NCBI GenBank assembly: GCA_002347645.1
Contig: DDYF01000004.1
Location: 12,828 to 76,827 of the forward strand
Length of the DNA stretch: 64,000 bases
Reading direction: 5' to 3'
Source: Thermoleophilia bacterium UBA2241
GTDB lineage: Bacteria > Actinomycetota > Thermoleophilia > UBA2241
Positions 1-8,976 of the stretch are shown here, piece after piece. Below the pieces are notes generated by a model. That model was not told where the DNA came from and ran no database searches. It saw only the letters and a list, made by a program, of their open reading frames with translations. Numbering within the stretch: position 1 is the stretch's first letter; the number at the start of each line of letters is the position of its first letter. Both the position numbers and the translations under genes were made by a program.

Positions 1-852
1 GGCGAAGGCCCGTGCCGACTCCAGCAGGGCGCGGCGGCCGTCGATGCGCACCTCGACCCACCCCGACCAGCGGCCCAGACGTCCCGAGGTCCACGTCGCC
101 GTGTAGTCGTGGGCGGCGCCCGGGGCGAGAGCGATGACGCCGCGCGCGACGAGGTCGTGCGCCTCGCCGGCGGCGTCGCGGACGGCGAGGCGCACGTCCT
201 CGACCTCGATCGTCGCGGTACCGGCGTTCACGACAGTGAAGCGTACCGTGACCTCTTCGCCCACGACATGCGGGCCGGCCGACACCTTCACCCCCCTGTC
301 GAGGGCCAGCAAGCCCGCCGCCTCCAGCGGGGGCCCGCCGCCGACCCAGCGGGTGTCGAGCGGGTCGCCGCCGAGCCGTTCCATGAACAACGTGACGTTC
401 GCGAGCCAATTCGCGGTTCCGTCGGGGCAGTAGCGCGGTCCGATGTCGAAGGCGGAGTAGAGGCCGCTGCCGTAGTAGAGGTCGCCGGCGATACCCTCCG
501 CGACGGCGGCGATCGCCTCGGCCCACGTCCCGAAGTCCGCCTCCGGCCACGTCGGCGCGTAGAACCAGTTGAACGCGTTGTACGTGGCCTGATCGCCGGC
601 CGCTGAGTAGAGGTACAACCCGAAGCTCGACTCGGCCCCGGCCACGGCGACGAGGAACGCCGGGTCGACGCCGTGCTCGGCGCCCTCGGCGACGAACGTG
701 GCGCCGCTGCCCGCCATGGGCGAGCCTTGCGCGGAGAGGAACGCGTCGATGGCGGCGGCGTCGAGGCTCGACGAAGCGGACGCCGGCGTCGCCGCGGCGA
801 GCCCTGCCGCCGCCGCGGCGACGAGCACCCACAGAACGATCTTGGCTCTCAC
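1..852 (-). CDS. Secreted glucosaminidase/lysozyme-like wall hydrolase (C-terminus off window)
   Basis: The reading frame is open from GTG at 852 through base 1 with no stop, so at least 284 residues are present and the end lies outside the window. GGAGGGAG sits just upstream of the GTG. The N-terminus is a signal peptide with an Ala-rich core ending near ATPASA. Residues about 30-150 contain FVAEGAEHGVDP followed by LVAVAGAESSFG, the pattern of the GH73/lysozyme-like glucosaminidase fold with a candidate catalytic Glu in AESSFG. A CARDB-like beta domain follows (about 185-284). Likely role: cleavage of peptidoglycan glycan strands outside the membrane. It is divergent from the polysaccharide locus. 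The substrate bond is inferred. Confidence 0.72.
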   Translation of the reverse strand, partial: MRAKIVLWVLVAAAAAGLAAATPASASSSLDAAAIDAFLSAQGSPMAGSGATFVAEGAEHGVDPAFLVAVAGAESSFGLYLYSAAGDQATYNAFNWFYAPTWPEADFGTWAEAIAAVAEGIAGDLYYGSGLYSAFDIGPRYCPDGTANWLANVTLFMERLGGDPLDTRWVGGGPPLEAAGLLALDRGVKVSAGPHVVGEEVTVRFTVVNAGTATIEVEDVRLAVRDAAGEAHDLVARGVIALAPGAAHDYTATWTSGRLGRWSGWVEVRIDGRRALLESARAFA

Positions 853-927
853 TCCGACTCCCTCCGGCGACGAGGTACCGGGGACGCTGCGTTCTCTTCC
901 GACTTCCGTCTGCCGAGGGTATCTCAG

Positions 928-933
928 TATAGT
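928..933 (+). promoter_or_regulatory. Candidate -10 box TATAGT for the Rossmann-protein gene
   Basis: TATAGT lies 38 bp before the GTG at 972, with a CAGGAGG ribosome site between. No convincing -35 hexamer is visible 17 bp upstream. Confidence 0.4.
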
Positions 934-971
934 CAGAGCATCATCCCGGCCGCCGAGCAGGAGGACGCCCT

Positions 972-2111
972 GTGACCGAAGTGAGAGACGCCCCAGGCGA
1001 GAGCGAGGTGCGGTTCGCCTGCGACGAGCGGTTTCCCTGGCGACGCACGCTGCGCCTGATCGACCGTGCGATCGCGACGCATCGCCTCGACCTGACCGGC
1101 CTGCGGGTGCTCACCGAGGCGGGGGTCGGGTACCGCCGGCTGACGCCGGTCCTCGCCGCCCTCGCCGGCGCGGCCGAGGTCTACGCCGTGGGGCGCGACA
1201 GCGTGACCTCCTCGCGCCGCGACGCCGAGAGGCAGACCGGTTGGCTCGCCTCCGTCGCGGGCGTGCAGGACCGCGTCCGCTTGTTCCCCACACGCCTGCA
1301 GGCGCCGCTGCACACCGTCGACATCGTCACCGACCTCCCGGGAGTGCGGCCCATCGACGAGTCGATCGTGCGCAACCTGACCGCGGGGGCAGTCGTGACC
1401 CTCATGCGCGGCACGGCTGCGTGGCGCAGCCCCGACGTCGACGTCGGGTCCTGCCGCCGCGCCGGCATCCCCGTCGCCGGCCTGGACGAGGACGCCGTCG
1501 GCCTCTATCGCTGGACGGCGCTGACTGCAGTGCACGCCCTCCTCGGGCTGGGGATCGAGATCGCCGGCTCCACGCTGGCGGTGGCCGGCGACGGACCCGC
1601 GTACGGTCACGTGGCACGCGCCCTGGCGCAGTTGGGGGCGCGTGTGTTCGTCGTCACGCCAGACAACGCCGGCCGTGTCGCGCTGTGCGGCGGCGAGAGG
1701 ATCGGCCGGGACCTCGGCGACGCGGCCGCGCGCTCGCGACTGACGGAGGCCGACGCCCTGCTCGCATGCCCGGCCGACCCCACACGGCGCGTGATCGGGC
1801 CAGGCGCCGAGATCGACGCGAGGGCTCTCGCCGAGCTGGCGCCGCACCTCGCCGTCCTCTGCCTGGCGGGCGAGGTCGACGCGCGCGGCCTGGCCGCCGC
1901 CGCCTTGACCACCTGGCCGGTGGAGGGCCCCGCCGCGTCCTTCGACCTCCTGCCTCAGGCCGTCGTCGGGCTCCACACGGCGGGCCTCAAGGTCGGCGAT
2001 GTGATGGCCCGCGCCCGCCAGCGCGGCTCATCGCCGCCCGTGGCGGAGGAGCTGGCCGCCGCCGAAGCGCACGCCGAGCTCCTGCCAAAGGACGTGAAGC
2101 CGCGCCGCTGA
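972..2111 (+). CDS. Two-Rossmann-fold protein of unknown function, head of polysaccharide locus
   Basis: 379 residues from GTG, with CAGGAGG about 8 bp upstream. The first half (about 40-160) has a nucleotide-binding-like strand/turn, LRVLTEAGVGY. The second half has a second Rossmann motif, VAGDGPAYGHVARALAQLG (about 205-225), resembling the NAD-binding half of 2-hydroxyacid dehydrogenases or S-adenosylhomocysteinase. No clear catalytic Arg/Glu/His set of the D-2-hydroxyacid dehydrogenases could be assigned. Its place just before the acyltransferase and Wzx suggests nucleotide-sugar or glycan modification, but that rests on context alone. I do not recognise the family. Confidence 0.6.
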   Translation: MTEVRDAPGESEVRFACDERFPWRRTLRLIDRAIATHRLDLTGLRVLTEAGVGYRRLTPVLAALAGAAEVYAVGRDSVTSSRRDAERQTGWLASVAGVQDRVRLFPTRLQAPLHTVDIVTDLPGVRPIDESIVRNLTAGAVVTLMRGTAAWRSPDVDVGSCRRAGIPVAGLDEDAVGLYRWTALTAVHALLGLGIEIAGSTLAVAGDGPAYGHVARALAQLGARVFVVTPDNAGRVALCGGERIGRDLGDAAARSRLTEADALLACPADPTRRVIGPGAEIDARALAELAPHLAVLCLAGEVDARGLAAAALTTWPVEGPAASFDLLPQAVVGLHTAGLKVGDVMARARQRGSSPPVAEELAAAEAHAELLPKDVKPRR

Positions 2112-2228
2112 GGGGCACGCGGCGCGGGCACGGCACGACACCGAGCAGGCGCGGCGAACGGCGTGGCGCTGAAGGGTGCCGCGCAGCCGCCGCGCCGGCA
2201 GGCTGCGTACGTGGCGCGGGCCCGGTGG

Positions 2229-2234
2229 TAGACT
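2229..2234 (+). promoter_or_regulatory. Candidate -10 box TAGACT before the acyltransferase gene
   Basis: GGTAGACT is the same motif that precedes several other genes here. It would give a 5' leader of about 100 nt before the ATG at 2341. The 229-bp gap 2112-2340 otherwise shows nothing recognisable. Confidence 0.4.
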
Positions 2235-2340
2235 GACCGTCGTCCTACGGGCCCGCGACCACCCGGGCGTCTGCTTGCCACCGTGGTCGAGCTGACGGGC
2301 GAGGTTCCGGGGCGCGTGCGACGAACGTGGACCCACCGCC

Positions 2341-3189
2341 ATGACCACGATCACAGCCGCCGACATCTGCACGTTCCTCGACCAAGCCGGCCGGACACGA
2401 CGGGTCGTCGCGCCGCGGCCCGAGACCGCGGCGACGACCTGCGTCACCGGCGTGGCCCCCGACGGCGCGGCCGGGCAGGGCGACCTGGCCTGGACGCGCC
2501 ACCCGTCGTCGTGGAACGCCTTCGGCGGCGCCCTGCTCTTGGCCCCGGAGCCCGACAAGGCGGCGCACGATGCCTACGCCCCGCGTGCGGGCTGCGTCGT
2601 CGCCGTGTGCGACAACCCGCGTCTGGCGATGGCGCAAGTCGTGGACCGGTTCTTCGCCCATCTGACGGTCGATCGCGAGCCGGAGTTCGCCGATCCCGGC
2701 ATGGCGGCCGAGGTCGCGCGTCTCGGCGCCTGGGTCATGAACGCCCGTGTGGGCCGTGACGTGCTGCTCGGCCCGCTCTGCTCGATAGGCTGCTTCGGCA
2801 TGGGCTACGAACGCGACGCCGACGGGCGCTGGATACGCTTTCCCCAACTCGGTGGCGTGATCATTGAAGACGACGTCCACATCGGCGCGCACGCGACGAT
2901 CCAGCGCGGCGCCCTCGGCGACACCATCGTCCGGCGCGGCGCGCGCATCGGCCCGCACGTCAACATCAGTCACAACGTCGAGATCGGCGAGAACGCGCTG
3001 ATCGTCGGACACGCTCAGGTGGCCGGCGGCGCACGCATCGGCAGCGGCGCCGTGATCTGGCAGGCGGCCGTCATCGCCAACAGCATCGAGATCGGCCCCG
3101 GGGCGGTGATCGGGATGAGCGCCGCCGTGCGCCACGACGTCCCCGCCGGCGAGGTCTGGGCGGGCAACCCGGCGCGCAGGATCCGCTAG
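2341..3189 (+). CDS. LpxD-like left-handed beta-helix N-acyltransferase
   Basis: 282 residues. An N-terminal region of about 100 residues resembles the uridine-binding-like domain of LpxD. It is followed by hexapeptide repeats from about residue 135 (for example VIIEDDVHIGAHATIQRG, ARIGPHVNISHNVEIGEN, ARIGSGAVI) and a C-terminal AGNPAR motif typical of trimeric acyltransferases. HNVEIGENA carries the His used as general base in this family. Probable role: acylation of an amino sugar on a nucleotide or lipid carrier for the surface glycan. No lpxA, lpxB or lpxC is visible, so lipid A synthesis is not supported and an O-unit modification is more likely. Confidence 0.7.
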   Translation: MTTITAADICTFLDQAGRTRRVVAPRPETAATTCVTGVAPDGAAGQGDLAWTRHPSSWNAFGGALLLAPEPDKAAHDAYAPRAGCVVAVCDNPRLAMAQVVDRFFAHLTVDREPEFADPGMAAEVARLGAWVMNARVGRDVLLGPLCSIGCFGMGYERDADGRWIRFPQLGGVIIEDDVHIGAHATIQRGALGDTIVRRGARIGPHVNISHNVEIGENALIVGHAQVAGGARIGSGAVIWQAAVIANSIEIGPGAVIGMSAAVRHDVPAGEVWAGNPARRIR

Positions 3190-3203
3190 GCGGCCCGGCA
3201 CAG

Positions 3204-5024
3204 GTGGAGGGCACAGACCCGGGACAAGCAGCCGTCACTGAGCGCCGCGCGAACGCCCGCCGACGCACGCGGACGGGCGGCAAGGGCGGCTACTCCCTGC
3301 TCCTCAAGGACTCCGTCATCTACGGCGCCGGGCGGGCGCTGCAGAAGTTCCTCGTCGCCCTGCTGCTGCCCCTCTACACGGCGTTCCTCTCGCCGGCGGA
3401 CTACGGCATCCTCGGGATGGTCGTCACAGTCACGACCTTCCTCGACGTCTTCGTCACCCTGGGGTTCGACGTCGCCTTCTCGCGCTTCTACTTCGACGAC
3501 AAGTCCCCGGCCGCGCGCCGGCGGGTCATCACCAACACCTTCTACGTGTCGACCGCCTACCCCGCGGTGCTCCTCGGGGCGACCATCGTCCTCCTGCCGA
3601 CGATCGCCCCCCTCCTCATGGGCGGGCAGTACGAGTCCGGCGATTGGAGGTACTTCGCGGTCGCCCTCGCGACGCTCTTCTTCAGCAACCTGAACGACCT
3701 GCCGTTCACGCTCTTCCGCCTCGAGCACAGACCGTGGATCTTCAGCGCCTTCACCATCGGCAGGGTGATCGTCCAGGTGCCGCTCAGCGTGTTGTTCGTC
3801 GCGGTCTTCGACTGGGGTCCCATGGGCGTGCTGCTCGCCAACCTCGTCACGGCCGCCGGCATGCAGGTCATGCTGCTCCCGACGTACGTGCGCAAGATCG
3901 ACTGGGGCTGGCACTGGGAGCTCTTGCGGCCGATGCTCGCCTTCGCCATCCCGGCGCTGTTCACCGGTATCTCGTTCTACTGGCTGAAGCTCTCGGACCG
4001 CTGGTTCCTCCTGCACTATCAGGGCAAGTCCGAAGTCGGCCTGTACACGGTCGCCTATTCGCTCAGCCAGCCGCTCTACATCACCCTCATGGCGTTCCGC
4101 ATGGCCTGGCCACAGTGGCACTACGCGCGTCTCAACGAGCCCGAGAAGCACAAGCGCATGGTGTCGCGCAGCTCGACGTACTTCCTCGCCCTCAACGTCG
4201 GCCTGCTCGTGCTGATAGGGACGCTCCTGCCGCTGGGCGTGCGCGTCTTCCTCAACGAACGCTACTGGTCGGTGGGCCCGGCGACCTTCGTGCTCTCGCT
4301 CTCGGTGGTGCTCTACGCCGTCTACTTCGTCTTCTGGGTCGGCTCGAACGTGGCCAAGAAGAACCGCATGATCCCCGTCTTCTTCGTGATCGCTTCGGCG
4401 GTCAACATCGGCCTCAACTTCATCGTCGTACCGCGCTACGGTATGTGGGGCGCCGCGTGGACGCACGCCTTGGGGTTCGCGATGCTCGCCGTGACGGTCT
4501 TCTTCTACTCGGAACGCTGGTATCCGATCCCGTACGAGTGGCGGCGCCTGCTCAAGCTCGTCGTCGCGGGCGCGACGACGCTCGGCGCCGTCTGGGCACT
4601 CGCGTGGGCGACGGGGCAGAGCGTCGACATGCCGTTCGGCGAGCTCCTGGTGCGTCAGCTCGCCGCCCTGCCCGTGCTCTTGCTCTTCCCGGTCCTGCTC
4701 TGGGTGTTCCGCTTCTGGACGCCCGGCGAGGTCGTTCGTCTGCGCCAGATGACCGCCCGGCTGCCTGGGCTGGCCGCAGTGGCCCCGCAGGTCGCGGTCG
4801 CCGGTCCGGGCCAGGCGGCACAGACGGGTGGCGTCGGCAGCGCCGGCGACGAGGTCGACGAAGAGCCCGCCGCGTTGCTCGCCGGCGGGGTGGTCGACGG
4901 GTCGCCAGGCGAGGATCGCGCCGAGTGCCTGTCTGAGGACGACGCGGCCGCCGAGGACGAGGAGGCCGAGCTGGAGGCGAGCGCGCACCTGAACGTCACC
5001 GAGGGAGGCGAAACGCTGGCATGA
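3204..5024 (+). CDS. Wzx-type polysaccharide flippase with acidic C-terminal tail
   Basis: 606 residues from GTG 15 bp after the acyltransferase stop, with no strong ribosome site, so translation may be coupled. Residues about 30-510 form 12 or more hydrophobic segments of the MVF/polysaccharide-biosynthesis exporter superfamily, including the early motif YGAGRALQKFLVALLLPLYT and YGILGM. Role: flipping undecaprenyl-linked repeat units across the membrane. The last 75 residues or so are a hydrophilic Glu/Asp/Ala-rich cytoplasmic tail, which is unusual for Wzx. The stop overlaps the next gene (ATGA). Confidence 0.85.
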   Translation: MEGTDPGQAAVTERRANARRRTRTGGKGGYSLLLKDSVIYGAGRALQKFLVALLLPLYTAFLSPADYGILGMVVTVTTFLDVFVTLGFDVAFSRFYFDDKSPAARRRVITNTFYVSTAYPAVLLGATIVLLPTIAPLLMGGQYESGDWRYFAVALATLFFSNLNDLPFTLFRLEHRPWIFSAFTIGRVIVQVPLSVLFVAVFDWGPMGVLLANLVTAAGMQVMLLPTYVRKIDWGWHWELLRPMLAFAIPALFTGISFYWLKLSDRWFLLHYQGKSEVGLYTVAYSLSQPLYITLMAFRMAWPQWHYARLNEPEKHKRMVSRSSTYFLALNVGLLVLIGTLLPLGVRVFLNERYWSVGPATFVLSLSVVLYAVYFVFWVGSNVAKKNRMIPVFFVIASAVNIGLNFIVVPRYGMWGAAWTHALGFAMLAVTVFFYSERWYPIPYEWRRLLKLVVAGATTLGAVWALAWATGQSVDMPFGELLVRQLAALPVLLLFPVLLWVFRFWTPGEVVRLRQMTARLPGLAAVAPQVAVAGPGQAAQTGGVGSAGDEVDEEPAALLAGGVVDGSPGEDRAECLSEDDAAAEDEEAELEASAHLNVTEGGETLA

Positions 5025-6229
5025 GCGAAGACTGCCCCATGCGGCGCCTGCTGGTCGTCGCCAATCCGTTCCCGCCCATGGCGAGCGCCGGGACGACGCG
5101 CGTCGTGCGCTTTCTGCGCCACCTGCCGGCACGCGGCTGGGAGCCGACCGTGCTCGCGGCGCAGGCGAAGGGGCCGGCGCCCGTCCCGGACGGCGTGCGG
5201 GTCGAGCGGACGCCCGTCCCTGTCCCGCGCGCCCTCCTGCGCGGCGGCCGCCGCAGCACGCGCGTCAACCATTGGCTCTTCGTGCCCGACCCCTACGCAC
5301 CGTGGGTGCCCGGCGCGCTCGTCGTCGGCCGTCGCCTCCTCGCGGAGCAGCCGTTCGACGCCGTCTTCTCGAGCTCGCCGCGCCCCAGCGTCCACGTCGT
5401 CGCCTCGATCCTCGCGCGGGGGAGCGGCGTCCCGTGGCTCGCCGACTACCGTGACCCGTGGACGACGTACCAGTTCCGCCACTACCCCACCCCCGCTCAC
5501 CGCGCCTCCCACCGCAGGCTTGAGGCCTGGTGTCTGCGCGCCGCGGCAGCCGTCACCGCCGTGAACCGGCCCATCGCCGACGACCTCCTGGCGCGACACA
5601 CCTTCCTCCGCGGTCGCACCCACGTGCTGCCCAACGGGTTCGACCACTCCGAAGCGGTCGAGGACGTCGACCTCGGGCCGGGCTTCTGGTTCGTCCACAC
5701 CGGTCGCCTGTACGGGCGCGAGGAGCAGACGGCCGCGTTCCTGGCCGCACTCGCCCAGCTGCCGGACGACGTGGGCGCGCTCTTCGTGGGCGTCGACGAG
5801 AGCCGGGTGCGACCCGAGGCCGACCGACTCGGTCTCGGCGCCCGTGTGCGTGTCGAGCCTTTCGTCCCTCACGCTCGGTCCCTCGGCCTGCAGCGCGCCG
5901 CCGGCGCGCTCCTCCTCGTCAACGGGCGTCGCCCCGAGGGCATGTCGAGCAAGGTCTTCGAGTACCTGCAGGCGGGGCGGCCGATCTTCGCCATCTCGCC
6001 GGAGGGCACGGCCGCGCGCGGCCTGTTCGCCGACACCGGCGGTGCGGTCTGCGTCACGCCCGACGAGCCGATGGCGGCGCCGCTGGCCGCGTTCGTGGAC
6101 CAGGTGCGCGCGGGCGCCGGCCCACGGGCCGACGCCGCGGCGATCGCGCCCTACGAGCTGGGGTCGCTCACAGACCGGTTGGTCGGTATCCTCGGGAGCA
6201 TGCGGACCTCCGACCACACCCGCGACTGA
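5021..6229 (+). CDS. GT4-family glycosyltransferase
   Basis: 402 residues. ATG overlaps the Wzx stop by 4 bp and GAGGGAGG precedes it. The N-terminal acceptor domain begins with RRLLVVANPFPPMASAG and has DYRDPW near residue 145. The C-terminal nucleotide-sugar domain has HTGRLYG and the donor-binding stretch GMSSKVFEYLQAGRPIFAI with the conserved Glu. Retaining GT-B enzyme; probably adds one sugar to the lipid-linked repeat unit at the cytoplasmic membrane face. Sugar specificity cannot be read from the sequence. Confidence 0.85.
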   Translation: MSEDCPMRRLLVVANPFPPMASAGTTRVVRFLRHLPARGWEPTVLAAQAKGPAPVPDGVRVERTPVPVPRALLRGGRRSTRVNHWLFVPDPYAPWVPGALVVGRRLLAEQPFDAVFSSSPRPSVHVVASILARGSGVPWLADYRDPWTTYQFRHYPTPAHRASHRRLEAWCLRAAAAVTAVNRPIADDLLARHTFLRGRTHVLPNGFDHSEAVEDVDLGPGFWFVHTGRLYGREEQTAAFLAALAQLPDDVGALFVGVDESRVRPEADRLGLGARVRVEPFVPHARSLGLQRAAGALLLVNGRRPEGMSSKVFEYLQAGRPIFAISPEGTAARGLFADTGGAVCVTPDEPMAAPLAAFVDQVRAGAGPRADAAAIAPYELGSLTDRLVGILGSMRTSDHTRD

Positions 6230-6237
6230 GCCCGTCC

Positions 6238-7752
6238 GTGGCCGACGCGCCGTCTCCCGCGCCCCCGGCCCACCCGGCGTCCGCCGGCCCCGGTGGGGCG
6301 GCCGCGTCCCGCGGCCGCGACGCCACGCTGCTCGCGGGTGGGGCGATCGCGACCGTCGTCTTCGCGCTGCTCGTCGCGCACGAGCCCCGCACGGGCATCG
6401 CGCTCCTCGTCGCCGGCGTCGCGGTCGCCGGCGTCTTCATGGGCCGTCACTCCCTCGCCCGGCACCCCGTCGTCTCGCTTGTCGTCGCCCTCGCCCTGCT
6501 CACGCCCATCGCCGCGCTGTTGGGCCCGTCACTCAGCCTGCCTGCCCTTCCCCAGGCATTCGCCTTCCGCCTGCTGCTCGCCGCGGTCATCGCCGTCGGC
6601 GGCGGCCTGCTTCTCCTCGAGGGCATACGCGGCCGCTTCACCGGGTGGGACTTCGTCCTGCCACTCGCGCTCTGGTACGGGTGGCTCTGCCTCGCCCTCG
6701 TCTGGGCGCCCGACAAGGGCGCGGGACTTCGCTACCTCGTCGTGCTCGGCACGATGATGGCGTTGACGGCGGCGACGGCCGTCGCCGGGGGCAGCCGCCG
6801 GCGCCTCACGTTCACCGGCATCACCCTCGTCGTCGCCTGCGTCCTCATCCTCGGCGTCACCGTCTTCGAGTACACCACGGGCTTCCGCCTGCCGACCTCG
6901 CGCCTGCTCACGGCGACCACCCAGACCTACGCGGTCACGAGCGTCTTCCACAACCAGAACGACCTCGCCACGTACCTCGCCCTGTGCTGGCCGTTCGTCC
7001 TCTGCGCCTTCTTCTTCACGCGCCGGCCTCTGTACCTCATCGTCGCCCTGGCGATCGCCCTGCTCAGCGCCCTCGCCTTCGTGCGTACCGGTTCGCGTTC
7101 GAGCCTGCTCGCCGTGGGCCTCGAGTCGGTGGCGGCCATGGTTCTGTTCGTCCGGCCGAGCGCGCGCTGGACCGGGCGCGGGGCGAAGATCGCCGGAGCC
7201 GCGCTGGCTGTGGCACTCCTCGCGGGCGCGGGCTACCTCTTGTCCAACGAGTCCAGCAACGAGATGCTGCGCCAGTTCCGGCTCCAGGGTCTGACGCGAG
7301 ACGTCGCGGCCAACAAGGGGTCGGGAGACATGCGGACGAGCCTCACGGGGAGGGGTCTGTCGATCGCCGGCGGCTCGTTCCTGCTCGGCGCGGGTCCCGG
7401 ACAGGCCGAGGGGATGGTGCGAGGGAGCGCCGACGCCCCTGGCATCGTCAACCTGCACAACTGGTGGCTGGAGACCTACGTGAACGGCGGGCTTCCGGCC
7501 GTCGCCCTCCAGCTCACGTTCTACCTCGGCCTGCTGGTGACGCTCTGGCCCGTCGCCCGTCACGACCCGGACCCGCTCTTGCGCTACCTGGCGAGCGGGA
7601 TCGTGCTCGCGCTCATCGGCTTCACGATCGGTGCGCTCGGGCCGAGCAGTTCGATGAGCCTGGCTCCCATGTGGATCCTCTACGGGTTGGGGATCGCCGT
7701 CGTCGTCCGCGCCCGCCTGCAGCGGACGCGACTCGTCGAGGTCGCCCCGTGA
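6238..7752 (+). CDS. Wzy/O-antigen ligase-family membrane protein
   Basis: 504 residues from GTG at 6238; the frame is open further upstream but overlaps the glycosyltransferase. About 10-12 hydrophobic segments. The diagnostic VFHNQNDLATYLAL sits near residue 240 and a large periplasm-type loop contains GAGPGQAEG and NLHNWWLE with the conserved His. Role: polymerising or ligating undecaprenyl-linked repeat units. In a cluster with Wzx and a Wzz-like protein, a polymerase is the better reading. Its stop overlaps the next start (GTGA). Confidence 0.8.
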   Translation: MADAPSPAPPAHPASAGPGGAAASRGRDATLLAGGAIATVVFALLVAHEPRTGIALLVAGVAVAGVFMGRHSLARHPVVSLVVALALLTPIAALLGPSLSLPALPQAFAFRLLLAAVIAVGGGLLLLEGIRGRFTGWDFVLPLALWYGWLCLALVWAPDKGAGLRYLVVLGTMMALTAATAVAGGSRRRLTFTGITLVVACVLILGVTVFEYTTGFRLPTSRLLTATTQTYAVTSVFHNQNDLATYLALCWPFVLCAFFFTRRPLYLIVALAIALLSALAFVRTGSRSSLLAVGLESVAAMVLFVRPSARWTGRGAKIAGAALAVALLAGAGYLLSNESSNEMLRQFRLQGLTRDVAANKGSGDMRTSLTGRGLSIAGGSFLLGAGPGQAEGMVRGSADAPGIVNLHNWWLETYVNGGLPAVALQLTFYLGLLVTLWPVARHDPDPLLRYLASGIVLALIGFTIGALGPSSSMSLAPMWILYGLGIAVVVRARLQRTRLVEVAP

Positions 7753-8939
7753 GGGTCCTCGTCGTGTCCCACATGTACCCCTCGCCCGGAGTGGAGCGCC
7801 ACCTGTTCGTCCACGAGCAGAACAGGGCGCTTCGTGAGCTTGGGGTCGAGATCAGCGTGGTCTCCCCGACGCCGTACGCCCCCAGGCTGCTCTGGCGCGA
7901 CCCCCGCCAGCGGCGCCGCGGGCAGAAGCCTCGGCGCGCGCTGCGCGACGGCATCGCCGCCGAGTACCCGCGCGTGCCGCAGTTGCCGCGGCGCCTGCTC
8001 TTCGATCGGTTGGGCGATCTGGCCTACCCCGTCGTGCGCCGCGCCGCGGCCGTGCGCAGCGGGGGCATCGACCTGATCCACGCCCACCAGGCACTGCCCG
8101 ACGGCGCGATCGCCCAGCGCCTGGCGCGAGACCTCGGGGTGCCCTACGTGGTCACGGTGCACGGCGCCGACGTCTATCAGCATCTGCCGCGCGGCGGCGG
8201 GGCGGGGCGGCGCGCGGCCGCGGTCCTCGGAGACGCCGCGGGCATCATGGCCAACTCGAGCGCGGTCGCGCGCCTCCTCAGAGGCACGGTCCGCGCGGAG
8301 CGACTCCACGTCGTCCTGAACGGCACCACGGGCGCCGGGGCGAAGGTGGCGCCGGCGAGAGATCTCTTCCCCGGGGAACCGCTGCTGCTGACGGTCGGCT
8401 ACTTCATCGAGCGCAAGGGCCACGCGGTCGTGCTCGACGCCCTCGCCCTGCTCGCCGCGCGCGGTCTGCGGCCGCACTGGGCGATCGTCGGCGAGGGCGT
8501 CCTGCACGACGCGCTCGTCCGACAGACCCAGGAGCTCGAGCTCACCGACACCGTCCACTTTCTCGGCCGGCAGCCACACGGCCGGGTCCTCGAGCTCATG
8601 GCGCGCGCCGAGGTCTTCGTCTTGGTGAGCTGGAACGAGGCGTTCGGGCTCGTGTACACCGAGGCGATGATGCAGGGGACGCCGGTCGTGGCGTGCCGCG
8701 GCGAGGGGCCCGGAGACTTCATCGAGCACGGCGTCAGCGGCTTCCTCGTGCCTGCCCGCGACCACGAGGCCCTCGCCGGGGTGATCGCGACGGCGCTCGA
8801 CGACCATGCGGCGGCGGCGGCCGTCGGCGAAGCCGGCCGCGCCGCCGCCGCCGCTCTCACCTGGGAGCGCAACGCGCGACTCACGCTGAGCGTCTACGAG
8901 CAGGCTCTCGCACGCCGCGCGGCGAAGAGATACCCATGA
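7749..8939 (+). CDS. GT4-family glycosyltransferase
   Basis: 396 residues from GTG overlapping the Wzy stop; the open frame runs far upstream but those codons lie inside other genes. The N-terminus VRVLVVSHMYPSPGVERHLFVHEQ is typical of GT4. HAHQALPDG and VVTVHGADVY lie in the acceptor domain. The donor domain carries LTVGYFIERKGH, the EVFVLVSWNEAFGLVYTEAM stretch with the E-x7-E donor-binding pair, and GTPVVACRGEGPGDFIEHG. Cytoplasmic, retaining sugar transferase of the surface-glycan pathway; donor unknown. Confidence 0.85.
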   Translation: MRVLVVSHMYPSPGVERHLFVHEQNRALRELGVEISVVSPTPYAPRLLWRDPRQRRRGQKPRRALRDGIAAEYPRVPQLPRRLLFDRLGDLAYPVVRRAAAVRSGGIDLIHAHQALPDGAIAQRLARDLGVPYVVTVHGADVYQHLPRGGGAGRRAAAVLGDAAGIMANSSAVARLLRGTVRAERLHVVLNGTTGAGAKVAPARDLFPGEPLLLTVGYFIERKGHAVVLDALALLAARGLRPHWAIVGEGVLHDALVRQTQELELTDTVHFLGRQPHGRVLELMARAEVFVLVSWNEAFGLVYTEAMMQGTPVVACRGEGPGDFIEHGVSGFLVPARDHEALAGVIATALDDHAAAAAVGEAGRAAAAALTWERNARLTLSVYEQALARRAAKRYP

Positions 8940-8976
8940 CCCGGGACACCTCATCGCGGCGCGCACGGAGTGCCTT

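Noticed and set aside
2341..3189. Lipid A biosynthesis by an outer-membrane bacterium
   Set aside because: Only an LpxD-like protein is present; other lipid A genes are absent and the remaining genes look actinobacterial.
3186..5132. 648-residue reverse-strand open frame opposite the Wzx gene
   Set aside because: Composition is Arg/His/Glu-rich with no fold pattern, and it lies opposite a clear membrane protein. A GC-rich antisense shadow.
5844..7748. Long N-terminal extension of the glycosyltransferase at 7749
   Set aside because: The extra 635 codons overlap two confident genes in another frame; family alignment starts at VRVLVVSHMY with a GTGA overlap.
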